DNA from: Cymodocea nodosa
Lineage: Eukaryota > Streptophyta > Magnoliopsida > Alismatales > Cymodoceaceae
NCBI GenBank assembly: GCA_036874045.1
Contig: CM072339.1
Span: 15,197,501 to 15,261,500 of the forward strand
DNA length: 64,000 nt
Direction of reading: 5' to 3'
This document shows positions 10,141-21,444 of the stretch, piece after piece. A program made the position numbers and the translations under genes. How positions within the stretch are numbered: position 1 is the stretch's first letter; each line of letters begins with the position of its first letter. The notes beneath the pieces are model-generated. The model was given only the letters and a program-made list of their open reading frames with translations, ran no database searches and was not told the DNA's origin.

Positions 10141-12415
10141 TTATCTATTCTTACTAAGTATATCACTTATAGCATTACATATTTTATCTCCTAGATGCCT
10201 AATATCATTTCTGATTTCGTTAAGCACATCATCTAGGTTAGGAGGTATCTAGGTTTGCAGTTCTACTTGAACTAAATAACTTTGTTGTTGTGGTGGAATC
10301 TGTTCTTTACAATCTGTTGGTTGTTGTTGTTGAGGTTGATGCAAGGCTTGAAATTTTTGCAAATCTTTTACACTAAAAGCTCTCATGCCTTTAGTTTCAG
10401 AGGGCCAGTTGGATAAATTTAATTAGCTTGCAAGGAGTCTACATATAGCATCACCAAAAAATAACTTTGAACTCATATGTTGTAGTTGAGAAGTAAAAAC
10501 ATCAAACCAATTGATTTGAATTCTATTCAGTAAACCATAAGTTGCATATAAACAGCTTCTGCTGACTTCCATATTGTGTTCGACTCTTTGAAATAAATTA
10601 GCATGCAATATATTTGTAATAAATCTTGCCTCTGCATTTAGATTTTCCATGAGTCTCATTTCAATATATACATCTAGAATTTTTGATAAAGATTGAATGT
10701 TCCATTCTAGTTGTTTAATGATGTCAAATCTGTTTGTAACAACAACACCTTCATTCTTTAATCCCAAAACTTCAAAAATTAATTCAGAAGACAAGATTAA
10801 CTCCTATTTATTTATTTTAGTTTTCAATATATTTTCATTCTTGACCAGATTGCTATAAAAAGCTGCAATAAGCTCTTTGTACTGCTTCCATTTTATTCCA
10901 ACTAGCAAGAATTGAATGAGGCCTTGATACTCAAATAGATCTCTCATATTAATCAAATTTCTAAATTTTATTGATCGAGCATGCAGAATCTAACATGTAA
11001 TCAGATTATTGTATTTCTGCACTGCTTCCTCAGATCTAAAATAAATTGAATTACCTTGAATTTGTAATATTGTACACAAAGAAGGTGATACTTGAAGTCG
11101 TGATTTAGAGTTCAATTCATCTTCAAGAACCTCTTCGTCAAAATGAATGTCATGTTGTTCCTCTGTGAAAATATTTTCTTGAAGCTGCGTACGTACACTT
11201 GATTCTCTAGCTTCAATAGTGTAAGGAACATTTTCAATATGCTCAGCATTCATCTGTTTGGTATCTATAGAATGTTCAGAGTTCAATTTTTTCACAAATT
11301 CTACAGTCGATGTATCTATCTGTAATTGTTCATTTTGTTCAACAGATATCTCCATTGATACATGCTGTGAATTCTCAAACTCTACTTCTATAGATTCTAA
11401 AGAAGGTTGGTTGACATTTAGCTCTTCTAGAGTCTTAACTTTTTCAATATCCGCTACTCTAAACAATTCAGCTTGTGAACTAGTTACTACCTCAACATTG
11501 TCAATTATATCTGCAATAACTTGTTTAATGTCAATTGCTTGATGCTCTAATTTGTCAATTTCTACATCATCAGGACTTGTACTAATAGAAAAACTTGAGC
11601 TCATATTTGACTTGGATTTCTTCTCAAGTTTTCTAGCAAGAGAAAATAAAGAGTCATTATCTTCATCAATTTCAGTATGCTCGGAACTAATGATTTTATT
11701 AGATGCACTATAAGGTACAATGTCTAGACATACATTGTCCTTTGGAAATAAATGCTCATCCGATTTTCCTTTTCCAATAGACTTTGTTTCCTTAGTCATA
11801 ATTTTTCTGATTTTTCTTCTTTTATAACACTTTTGTTTTTACTCTTCATGTATTGCTATTTTCTTTTCAAATTGCTCTATAAAAGTTTTTTGCTTTAATT
11901 CTTTTAAGGCACTTTCTATTGCAACTACCTTTTGAAGACCTTCAACTTTTCTTTTATCCATAGCAATATTTGATTCTACTTCTTTTGAATACAAAGGAGT
12001 AGGTATAGTAGATTCATGTTCTTCCTCAAATGCATGTAGTCGTGTACCACTCAGAGGAGTTTGAGGAATTCTATTTGATGAACCTACACCTTTTTCCATA
12101 TATTTTGCATACTGTTTGAGAAATGCAATCTCAACACATTTCATTCTATATTCTCTATCATATTTACTTCGAATACCCATGTATGTAATACTGGCATCTG
12201 TATTTTGAAGTTCTTGTCTAACTTCATCTAGTATTTCTTCAGAAAAGAATTATTCATTGTAAATTTTTGCTAACCTTTTGTCCACTTGAAGTATTTTCTC
12301 AAACCAAGTGCATGGAACTTCATCAGTATCTATTTCTTTTCCTTTTGCATCTCTTCTACTTTTGCCTTTTCCTCTGCCACGACCCTTGTACAACTTTGAG
12401 ACCATCATCACAAGT
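10141..12415 (-). pseudogene. Env-like third ORF of Sirevirus A (copy E0)
   Basis: Starts at ATG 12415 (MVSKLYKGRGRGKGKS) and ends at the stop at 10141-10143, about 758 codons in the intact form. Order of parts: a very basic Gly/Arg/Lys N-terminus; an acidic, repetitive middle (10990-11799, rich in Glu, Ser and Asp); and a C-terminal domain with the IKFRNL..MRDLFEYQG, FYSNLVKN and LIFEVLGL blocks. That domain resembles the 'putative plant transposon protein' domain found in Athila and Sirevirus env-like ORFs. It ends in a Gln-rich tail. No signal peptide or membrane helix is visible. Stops near 12248, 11836, 10987 and 10797 and frame changes disable it. Its true role is unknown. Confidence 0.75.
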
Positions 12416-12498
12416 TGTAACAGCAACAAGTGGAAAAAATTTTCAGACAAAGTTTACGAATGACCTAAGTGCCCAAGTAATAAGTGTTTAAGTAGGGT
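12416..12498 (-). other. Leader of env-like ORF, cut by copy A1
   Basis: Continues the conserved upstream leader of the env-like ORF (compare 21360-21444). It is interrupted at 12499 by the start of a plus-strand family-A LTR, just where other copies carry the TATA-like element. Confidence 0.6.
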
Positions 12499-12809
12499 TG
12501 TTGAGTATTTTGTTTTGATGATGTGTGCTGAATGAATATAATCATATTTGCTCAATTACTATTGCTTGTGAAAAGAAATTAAAATCATCAATTAATACAG
12601 AAAAAGCTTACTGGCATAAATATTTGTCTGTATTGGATTTGAAGTTAATAACTAGTCATTTCGTTGCATTAATTTCTCATTTAACTAAACGTTAATTTAA
12701 CGTGTGTTTTTATTGAAAAGCATGATATGTTTTAAAGTTATATCTTCTATATCATGAACAATGCACGTTTAGACAACTTGTTAAGTTAGAGTTTTGTTTG
12801 TATAGAGGT

Positions 12810-13385
12810 CACGTGAGAACTCGTTAAGTTAGAGGCTTAAAGGTTAAAATAGGTCACATGATAACTCGTTAAGTTAGTGAGTAAAAGAAGAGACGAACTC
12901 GTTAAGTTAGTGTTATACACGTGGTGAAATTATAAGTTACGAATGTTGTATTGTATCACGTGAGGTGCACATGTTTAACTCGTTAAGTTAACATAACTAA
13001 ACGCGTTGAGTTGCTATATTGAACACTAAGGCAACGTGTTAGGTTAGCGTTATAAACTTAAGTTGTTATTGTTTGCACGTGGTAAAATTCTTATTATAAA
13101 AACATTTTTTTATGACTAAATCGGTGAGTTAAAGCTTTTTCGGAGACTTACAGTCGTAACTATCCAAAAGGTAACTTAAGTCATATTTTCAGGTCTTGAC
13201 ATGTGTCTCACTAGTTTTATGTTATAAAGAGTTTTTCGGTGACTTACAACCGTAATTATCCGAAACTTAAACTATTTTTGGTGAGTTATCGTTTAACCTT
13301 CCGAAAGAAAGGTTAAGCTGGTTCATTGAGTTAGCATAACACCACGGACTTAGTTCGTTGAGTTAGCTACAGTACTTGTCACGTG
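12810..13385 (+). promoter_or_regulatory. G-box and AACTCGTTAAGTTA array in U3
   Basis: CACGTG hexamers at 12810, 12918, 12957, 13076 and 13380 alternate with AACTCGTTAAGTTA copies. CACGTG is the core bound by plant bZIP and bHLH factors. The array is upstream of the TATA box and repeated in the other family-A LTRs. Transcriptional control by these sites is inference. Confidence 0.5.
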
Positions 13386-13670
13386 AAATGTCACATGAGG
13401 AACTCGTTAAGTTATATATATACTTGTGTTACTCATTTAGTTAACATTAAAGTAACGACTTCGTATTACACTTGAAGGAAAATTCTTTGGACGAGAAAGT
13501 TTATTTTGTAGAAAATTTTTCAGAGATCTAGGACTGATGATTAAAGAAAATTCGAAATATAAACGTGAGTTAGAACGTGTGTGTTTCGATGAAGGAAAAA
13601 GAAAAAATGTGGAGAAGTGGAAAACTTGTAGTGGTTAAACGTGAAGGACATGCATGAAATGAAGATACAG

Positions 13671-13678
13671 TATAAAAG
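13671..13678 (+). promoter_or_regulatory. TATA box of A1 5' LTR
   Basis: TATAAAAG about 1.17 kb into the LTR. It is conserved at 25398, 34229 and, on the minus strand, at 44648-44655, 8841-8848 and 63127-63134. Transcription should start about 30 bases downstream. Confidence 0.7.
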
Positions 13679-14282
13679 GCATAGAATTCTCGTTGATCAA
13701 ACCATCCTTGCACACAAAACGAAAAATCTTTTCAAGGATCAAACTATCCTTGCACACTAAAAAAAAATCTCTTTCAAGGATCAAAAACACCTTCTCGGGG
13801 AAAATCTCTCAAGTGGAAGAAAGTTTAGTGAAGTCGCTGAAGATTTGAAGTATCAAGTGGAAGAAAATTCAGTGAAGTAGAAAAAGGTATTATTTATGTC
13901 ACTCAAGATTTAAAGTATCAGAAGAAAGCAAATTCGGTGAAGCAGAGAAAGACAAGATATTCGTCACTGAAGAATTGCTGAAGAAGAAAAAGAAGAAGAA
14001 GAAAGATCTCAAATAGGGAGAAATGTTTTAAATTCCGTAAATTAGTTTTTTCTGTTTGTAGTTATGAAATTGTTTAGATGATACATGGTATCAAGATATA
14101 ATTGCATCTACAATTTCTGAGGAGAATTGAATTGTATATTGTAATTGAAACCTTGAATAAAAATGATTTTATGAAAACAATGTCTCGACTTGTTTTTAAG
14201 TTTTAAAGTTTCAATTATATTTTAGAAAATATTAAAAATACACAATTCACCCTCCTCTTGTGTAGTCATACGATCCTACAAG

Positions 14283-14294
14283 TGGTATCAGAGC
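14283..14294 (+). other. Primer binding site (initiator Met tRNA)
   Basis: TGGTATCAGAGC, complementary to the 3' end of initiator-Met tRNA, lies two bases after the LTR end. It is the standard copia minus-strand primer site. Confidence 0.9.
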
Positions 14295-14480
14295 TTTGTT
14301 AATAATCTTTGATATAAAATCGATACCAACTTATTTAATATCATTACTTATTCTACCTTCCTTGTTTTTAAACAGAAATTAATATCTGAGCATACGTTTA
14401 ACTTTCTTGATTTAAAGCTCAAGTTGTTTTAAAGTTTTTAGACTGTTTAAAATTAAATAGGTTGAAAAATCTAAGGTAAG

Positions 14481-16729
14481 ATGGCTACTGGAAATGGTAA
14501 TTTTTCTTTATATGAAGGCCAAAATCTTAATCGTCCTCCTTTATTTGATGGAATACATTTTGAATATTGGAAATATAGGATGACTATTTTTCTTCAAAGT
14601 ATAGATCATAAGTTGTGGTTCATGATTTCTAAACCATATATTCCATTAACTACTCCTTATAATACTTGGACAATTATTGAAAAAGAAAATGAAACTCTAA
14701 ATGCTAAGGGCTTAAATATTTTATTTTGTGCATTGAGTTATGAACAGTTCAGTAAAGTGTCGGCATATAAATCTGCTTATGAGGTTTGGCATACATTAGA
14801 AGTTTCACATGAAGGTATTCTCAAGTTAAAGAGACTAAAATAAACATGTTGATTCATAAGTATGAACTCTTTAAGATGCATGAAGACGAAAATATTTCTG
14901 AGATGTTTTCCAGATTTCTTAATATCATAAACTCTTTAAAATGTTTAGGAAAGAATTTTGAACAGAAGGATTTGGTGAGAAAAATTCTCAGATCCCTAAG
15001 TTCTAAATGGTCTTAGAAAGTAACATCAATTGAGGAATCACGAGATTTAAATGTTTATATTATGAATGAACTTATAGGTAACTTAACAACTTTTGAAGTT
15101 CAATTAAATGAATCACTAAGTCACAACAAACTAAAAATGAAGAAAGAAATAGCCTTCGAAATTAATTGAGATTCTGATATATCTACTGATTCTGATGAGG
15201 ATTTGATTTTGCTGACTAGGAAATTCAAGAAAGCATGGAAAGCTAGGAAACAGCAAAGGAACAAAAATGATAAACCATCAACGTCAAAATCACTAAATGA
15301 CAAGAATTCTTCATCCAGAAAGTATGTATGTTACAATTGTAAGAAACCTGGACATCTTTCTCCAGATTGTCCTATGAGGAAAAATGAAAAGCAAAGTAGG
15401 ACAAATTAGAAAAAGACGCTCAGAAAACTCAGAAAAAGTTTTACAAGAAAAAGACTTTGAAGGTCACTTGGGATGACATGTCTGAAGAGTCTGAATCTGA
15501 AGAATCAACATCAAAATCTTTACATTCAGAAGGAGAACAAGAGTTAGAAGACGTTGCTCATGTGTGCTTCATGGCAGATGAGTTTGAGGTAATATCTGAT
15601 CCTGAAAGTCATTCAGATTTCAACTTTGATGAATTATTATGTGCTTATCATGCATTATTACAAAAACTTAAAGTATGTAAACTGGAAAATAAGAATATTA
15701 GAAAATCTTCATCCATTATGGAAAAAGAAAATTGTTTCCTGTCTACTACTTTAGAAAAGTTTAAATGTGATAATGAAAATCATGTTAGAGATTTGCAAAA
15801 GTTTAGATTTAATGAATGTATCTTGCATGAACAAATACAGAATATAAATGCTGAAAAATTAAAGATAGAATCTGAAAATGAAATGTTGAGAAACAATATA
15901 AATGAACTTGAATTAGAGATAGATAAATTAAAACTAAGAGAGCTAGATTTAAATTGTACCATTGAGAAATGGAATTTAAGTCAAACTAAGTTAAACAAAC
16001 TAACTAGTACCCCTGCGGTGTCTTATAAATTTGGCTTAGGATTTGATTATCCTGAATCTCAAGCCAATAAAGGATTTATTAGTTGCAGTTCAAGTAAATC
16101 TAAGACTAAAATTCCTCTTATTATGAAACAAGGTAATAAATATGTAGAAGTAGGTACTTCAAGGGATGAATCATGTAGTAATAATATAAATCAATGTGAT
16201 TTGTCAAATTGTACTTCTAACATGACTATTAATGTTTCTAAAAATCTTGTTTCTTGTTCTGGAAATTCAGTTTCTAATGTTTCTAAAATTTCAGACAATT
16301 GTAGTAAACTGAAAAATTAGAAACCTGAGCATGTAATTTAATACACTGGTATTAGACCAATTACTCATTCTACATGTGATAAAACTAAAAATTCTTGTGC
16401 AGAAAAAGATTTTGTATGTACGGAAAATGTTAATACAAGTACAAAATCTTGGTATGAACTTACTGAAATGTATGAGCATGACCAAAATAAATTAAAATCT
16501 AATAAAAATTAATTTGGTCTTGATTATACTACATCTGAAAACAAAGAGAATGATTGTAAAAGCAATAATGCTATATGTGAGTATGAAGTTAATGATAAAT
16601 CAATAGTACTTACAATTAATAAGAATATAAATGATAATGTTAAACTATTTTTAAACAAAAAGAAGAAATATGCATTTAATGAACTTGACCCTCAACAACA
16701 TTGGGTACCAAGAAAAAGTTTTTCTTAAT
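14481..16729 (+). pseudogene. gag: Sirevirus gag (copy A1)
   Basis: Gag forms the virus-like particle that packages element RNA. From ATG 14481 the first 120 codons carry the UBN2-type gag domain (RPPLFDGIHFEYWKYRM). A one-base loss near 14818 shifts the frame, which then continues through LIHKYELFKM and MFSRFL. Near 15330-15375 a CCHC zinc knuckle (CYNCKKPGHLSPDC) follows a Lys/Arg-rich stretch. Next comes the VTWDD...ESE acidic block typical of Sirevirus gag, and a long predicted coiled coil (about 15650-15990, ESENEMLRNNINELELEIDK). The protein ends WVPRKSFS then TAA at 16727-16729. Other in-frame stops are mostly CAG to TAG (15016, 15408, 16318). Confidence 0.85.
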
Positions 16730-19700
16730 TTGTGTTGTAGGAGGAAACAACATCAAAATGGATCTTGAATAGTGGAGCATTGAGTCACATGACCGGACAG
16801 AAAAGTCTACTACAAAATTTTACAAATACCATGAAAGGAAGTGTAATATTTGGAAACAAAAGCAAAGATAAAATCATAGGTATGGGCAATGTTCAAATAA
16901 CTCCTACTTGTGTTATTTCGAATGTATTATATGTAGAAAACCTAGGATTTAATTTGCTGAGTGTCATAAAACTAACTGAAAATGGATATTATGTAGTGTT
17001 TGAAGATAATGTATGCAAAATAATTTATAAAAATACAGATGAAATTAAGTTTATTGCTAAAAGAAAAGGTTTTGTATGTACTTTATCTTTACCTTCTAGT
17101 GCAGTTGATTTAAAATCATGTTTGCTAGCTGAAACTAGTGATGCATATTTGTGGCATAGAAGGATTGGGCATATAAATATGAAACTGTTACATAATCTAT
17201 CAAAAAAACATTTAGTGAGAGGTTTACTAAAGATTAAATACTCAAAGGACTTTATGTGTGATGCATGTGAGTTAGGTAAACTTCGTAAAAACTCTTTTAA
17301 ATCCAAAACTGATATTTCAAGCAAGAGTCTTAGAACTTATACCTATGGATCTATGTGGACCAACAAGAATCATGAGTGTTGGTGGTAAACGGTATGTATT
17401 TGTTTTAGTAGATGACTTCTCTAGATACACTTGGGTATATTTTCTAACATCTAAGACAGAAGTTTTTGAAAAATTTAAAATATTTTGCAATTTTGTTCAA
17501 AATGAGCAGAGTGTCTCTATTCAAAAACTTAGGAGTGATCATGGAACTGAATTTGATAATGATCAAATAGATAATTATTGTAATGAGCATGGTATTAATC
17601 ACAGATTTTCTTTTCCAAGAGCACCGTGTCAAAATGGTGTTGTTGAGAGAAAGAATAGATCACTTCAAGAAATGGCCAGAACTATGTTGAATGAACATAA
17701 GTTACCTCAAAATCTTTGGGCTGAAGCAGTAAATACAGCTTGTTATGTTATTGACAGAAGTCATTTAAGACCTCATGTTAATAAAACTTCTTTTGAAATT
17801 ATGTTTAATAGGGTTCCAAAAAATTTCCTATATGAAACCATTTGGTTGCAAGTGTTTTATTCTAAATACTAAGGATAAAAGAGATAAATTTCAAGCCAAA
17901 TCGGATGAAGGAATTTTTGTAGGTTACTCTACTAGAAGTAAAGCCTATAGAGTATATAACAAGACTTCTAGGACTACTGAAGAAACCCTCCATGTAAGCT
18001 TCAATGAAAATTCTTTTAGAGAATCTCAATCTAAAGCTGATAATGATGATTTGATCAATCTTCCAAAAGAGTTAGAGATCAATAAAGAGATTGATGATTT
18101 ATCTGAGAAAATCAAAAATATGAATTTAAATGATCAAACTAATGATGAAAGTGATGTACCTTCAGATGTTGATGAGAATATTGAGGAAAATCAGAGAAAT
18201 TGGCGTTATTCTTCATCACATCCCATTACTCAAGTCATTAGTAACATTAATGAGGGAGTTAAAACTAGAGCTTCAGTAAATTTAAATAGTATGTGTATGT
18301 TTGTTTCTATGGTGGAACCAAGGAATATACAAGAAGCATTATCTAATGAAAATTGGATAGTGGCAATGCAAGAAGAACTAAATCAATTCATCAGAAATGA
18401 TGTATGGGAATTAGTCTCTCCACCAGAAAATTAGTCCAAAATAGGTACAAAGTGGATCTTTAGAAACAAAACTAACGAAACTGGTCAAGTTATAAGGAAT
18501 AAAGCTAGATTAGTTGCACAAGGGTATACACAGGAAGAAGGATTAGATTATGATGAAACATTTGCTCCTGTGGCTAGGTTAGAAAGTATTAGAATATTAT
18601 TGGCCTATGCTTATTATATGGATTTTAAATTATATCAAATGGATGTAAAGAGTGCATTTCTAAATGGTTTAATTAATGAAGAAGTCTATGTAAAACAACC
18701 ACCTGGATTTGAAGATATTAAAAATCCTGACTTTGTGTATAAATTGAGGAAAGCCTTATATGGTTTGAAGCAAGCACCTAGATCATGGTATGAAAGATTG
18801 TCTACCATTTTAATAGAAAAAGGCTATATCATGCGAAAAGTGGATCATACTCTATTTATTAAGAGAGATGGTAAAGATTAGATTGTTGTTCAAATATACG
18901 TGGATGATGTAATCTTTGGAGCAACCTCTAATAAGTTGATAAAAATATTCTCTGAAGAGATGACTAATCAGTTTGAAATGAGTATGATAGGAGAACTTTC
19001 ATATTTTCTAGGACTTCAAATTAAGCAAATGGATAAAGGTATATTTTTAAATCAGGAAAAATATGCAGATGAAATGCTTAAGAAATTTAATTTTAATGAT
19101 ACAAGGATTCGAGGAACTCCTATGAGTACTACTTTAAAGTTAGATATTGATGACATAGGAAAATCTATAGATCAAAGAAAATACAGATGTATGATTCCTT
19201 CTTTACTTTATTTGACTGCTAGTAGATGTGATATTATGTTTGCTGTGTGTGTTTGTGCTAGATTTTAATCTAATCCTAAAGAATCACACTTAATTGCAGT
19301 TAAAAGAATATTTAGATATATACAAGGAACTTAAAATTTCGGACTATATTATTCTAAGGATAGTTCAATAGATCTTATAGGATATACTGATGCTGATTAT
19401 GCAGGAACTAAATCTGATAGGAAGAGTACTAGTGGCACATGTCAATTATTGGGAACTAATTTGGTGTCATAGTTTAGTAAAAAGCAAAACTGTGTAGCAC
19501 TTTCTACTACAGAAGCTGAATATGTTGCTGCTGCACTGTGTTGCACTCAGATTCTATGGATAAGGCAAACTTTAGAAGATTTTGGATTATCTTATGATAT
19601 AACTGAGATTTATTGTGATAGTAGTTCTGCAATAAATCTTTCCAAAAATCTTGTATTACATTCAAGAGAAAATCATATAGAGGTTAGACATCATTTTCTA

Positions 19701-19847
19701 AGAGATAACGTAATTAAAGGAAAAATTAAATTAGAATTTGTGTCTAGTAAAAATCAATTAGCTGATATATTTACAAAACCTCTAAACGAAAATACATTCT
19801 GCAACATTAGATTAAATTTAGGTATTTGTAGGCTATGTGATGTGTAA
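16730..19847 (+). pseudogene. pol: Sirevirus pol, PR-IN-RT-RH (copy A1)
   Basis: Order of domains: aspartic protease 16755-16990, whose catalytic DSG reads NSG (inactive); GAG-pre-integrase HHCC region 17145-17290 (LWHRRIGHIN, CDACELGK); integrase core 17344-17870 with DLCGP, RSDHGTEF and VVERKN supplying the DDE residues; RT 18340-19200 with [11 protein letters not shown] and an intact YVDD at 18897-18908; and RNase H 19200-19847 (YTDADYAG, ALSTTEAEY, EIYCDSSSA, LADIFTKPL). Frameshifts at about 17340, 17850 and 18890 and several stops (16738, 18432, 18879, 19266, 19333, 19468) disable it. Pol starts in the same frame as gag, just after its TAA stop. Confidence 0.88.
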
Positions 19848-21444
19848 AATGCTTAAACTCCACATAAAAAGATAAATATTATTGATGATGTTATTCACCT
19901 CATAGATATTATATACTTATTATAAATATCTAAAGTAATATCAAAACTGCTGCTTAAGATACTATGTATTTATTGTAAAATCATAGTAGTATCTTATTGA
20001 TTTTAAGTAGTTTATCAATTTTAATGGTTTTTACGATTTTAAGTGGAAGTGTAAATGAAAAACATTAAATACTTCTGACATTCTGAAATTTTGATTAAAT
20101 GTTTTCTTTGAATTAAGGAAAATGCATATAATCATGCATAAATTTGACTTAATTGAGTAAACTTGTAGAATAAGTTATATGTAACTCATCTTAAACTATT
20201 AATCAAAAGTATAAGCTTATTGAAACTGATTCATATTCTCAATACAATCATAGAAGTAAAAAAAAATTGTATGAGATTTGTGTTTTATTGCATCTGTATT
20301 AATGGAATACATATATATTGTGCTTAAAATGAAAAGTGCTTATAAAGGGAAATTCTTTGAGAGTTTATTGATCAGTTTGATCACGAGCCTTTTGTACTTG
20401 AGCATATAGGTATATAAGGATTGTTGTCCTGAAAAAGGATTCTTTAAATTTGGCAACCTAAGGTCCTAATCAGATCTGGGATTGTTGACTGAAAACTCAT
20501 TACATGGGTACATTAGAAAGCTCTTGTATAATTCAAGCTTTTCAAATTAACTTTTAAAGAAAATTATCAATATTCACTATTTTGAAAAAAAAAAAAAAAA
20601 TTGTTTCATTAATTACTGATATCTTTAAATCACATATAGTTTCTACCAATATAACTACTGATTTATTGAATCAACATTAGTACTTTTGAAAACGTTTATT
20701 TGAGATACATTCTTTTATTCTCCTTGAATTAATCACATTGAGTTCATAGTTATGTTTTGATTCATATACAGTAGGAATTGATTTTGGAAATCATTTTCGA
20801 TGATGTCAGAATAACGGAAGTCTCTGAAAAGAAAATTTAAAAGTATAGTTATACTTAACATCTATTGTCACTACAAGCATATTTTGTATTTTGATTGAAT
20901 ATATTTGAAGTATATTTGTAGGGGGAGGATTAACAATGTCGAAAACAGATTAATATAATTTAGAATACAAATCTTAGTTAATCTAAATTAATGTCCTCTT
21001 AAAATCTTGATGAAATAATTTAAAAAGACATACAAACTATTTTAGATTCAAAGGACAAAATGTTCAAATAGTTTACAATGTTCTCAAGATAATGCTAAGT
21101 TTAGCATGTGTGTTGTTTTCGGAACGTTTTAGTTGGAAGCATCCGAAAATTGTTCTAAGTGTACTAACTAGACGTTATGTTAAATAAGGTAATGTGTAAA
21201 ACTGCCTCTAGACAGCATTTTACTCGTTAGGTTAGTTAACTCAACGAGTTATACTTGAATATTTCGGGTACCTCGATTAAATAAATTTTATTCAATATTT
21301 ATTTAATTTCTAAACCCGACTTCTCTTCACGTTGAGTTATATGCCTAAAAACCCTATTTAAACACTTATTACACGGGCACTTAGGTTATTTGTAAACTTT
21401 GTCAAGAAAATCTTTCACGCTTGTTGTTGTTACAACCTACGACG
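19848..21444 (+). other. Spacer between RNase H and env-like ORF (A1)
   Basis: 1.6 kb with no coding capacity, conserved in all family-A copies that retain it. Roughly 20240-20960 is similar to the post-pol region of the gypsy element at left (2140-2860). A polypurine-like tract (GTAGGGGGAGGA) lies at 20919-20930. From about 21100 the sequence has LTR-like motifs, with inverted arms ACTCGTT...AACGAGT near 21222-21250, and a TATA-like TATTTAAA at 21355-21362. Confidence 0.7.
21355..21362 (+). promoter_or_regulatory. TATA-like element 83 bases before env-like ATG
   Basis: TATTTAAA in CCCTATTTAAACAC, conserved in A2 (30177-30184) and, on the minus strand, in A3a (39290-39297) and A3b (36150-36157). 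The spacing would allow a transcript with a leader of about 50 bases starting at the env-like ORF. Function is inferred. Confidence 0.4.

Larger units (their letters stand above)
12499..14280 (+). repeat. Family-A 5' LTR of copy A1 (1782 bp)
   Basis: Begins TGTTGAGTATTTTG and ends GATCCTACA, two bases before the PBS. The long U3 holds about six copies of an AACTCGTTAAGTTA motif, five G-boxes (CACGTG at 12810, 12918, 12957, 13076 and 13380) and AACTATCCGAAA-type motifs. A TATA box sits at 13671-13678. R and U5 contain short imperfect repeats of a unit like AAAATCTTTTCAAGGATCAAA and GTATCAAGTGGAAGAAAATT. Confidence 0.9.

Noticed and set aside
12810..13140. CRISPR-like regular repeats
   Set aside because: The repeats are short, degenerate and lie in an LTR of a plant element; spacing is irregular and there are no cas genes.
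14283..14294. tRNA gene
   Set aside because: Only the 12-base complement of the tRNA 3' end is present; no cloverleaf follows. It is a primer binding site.
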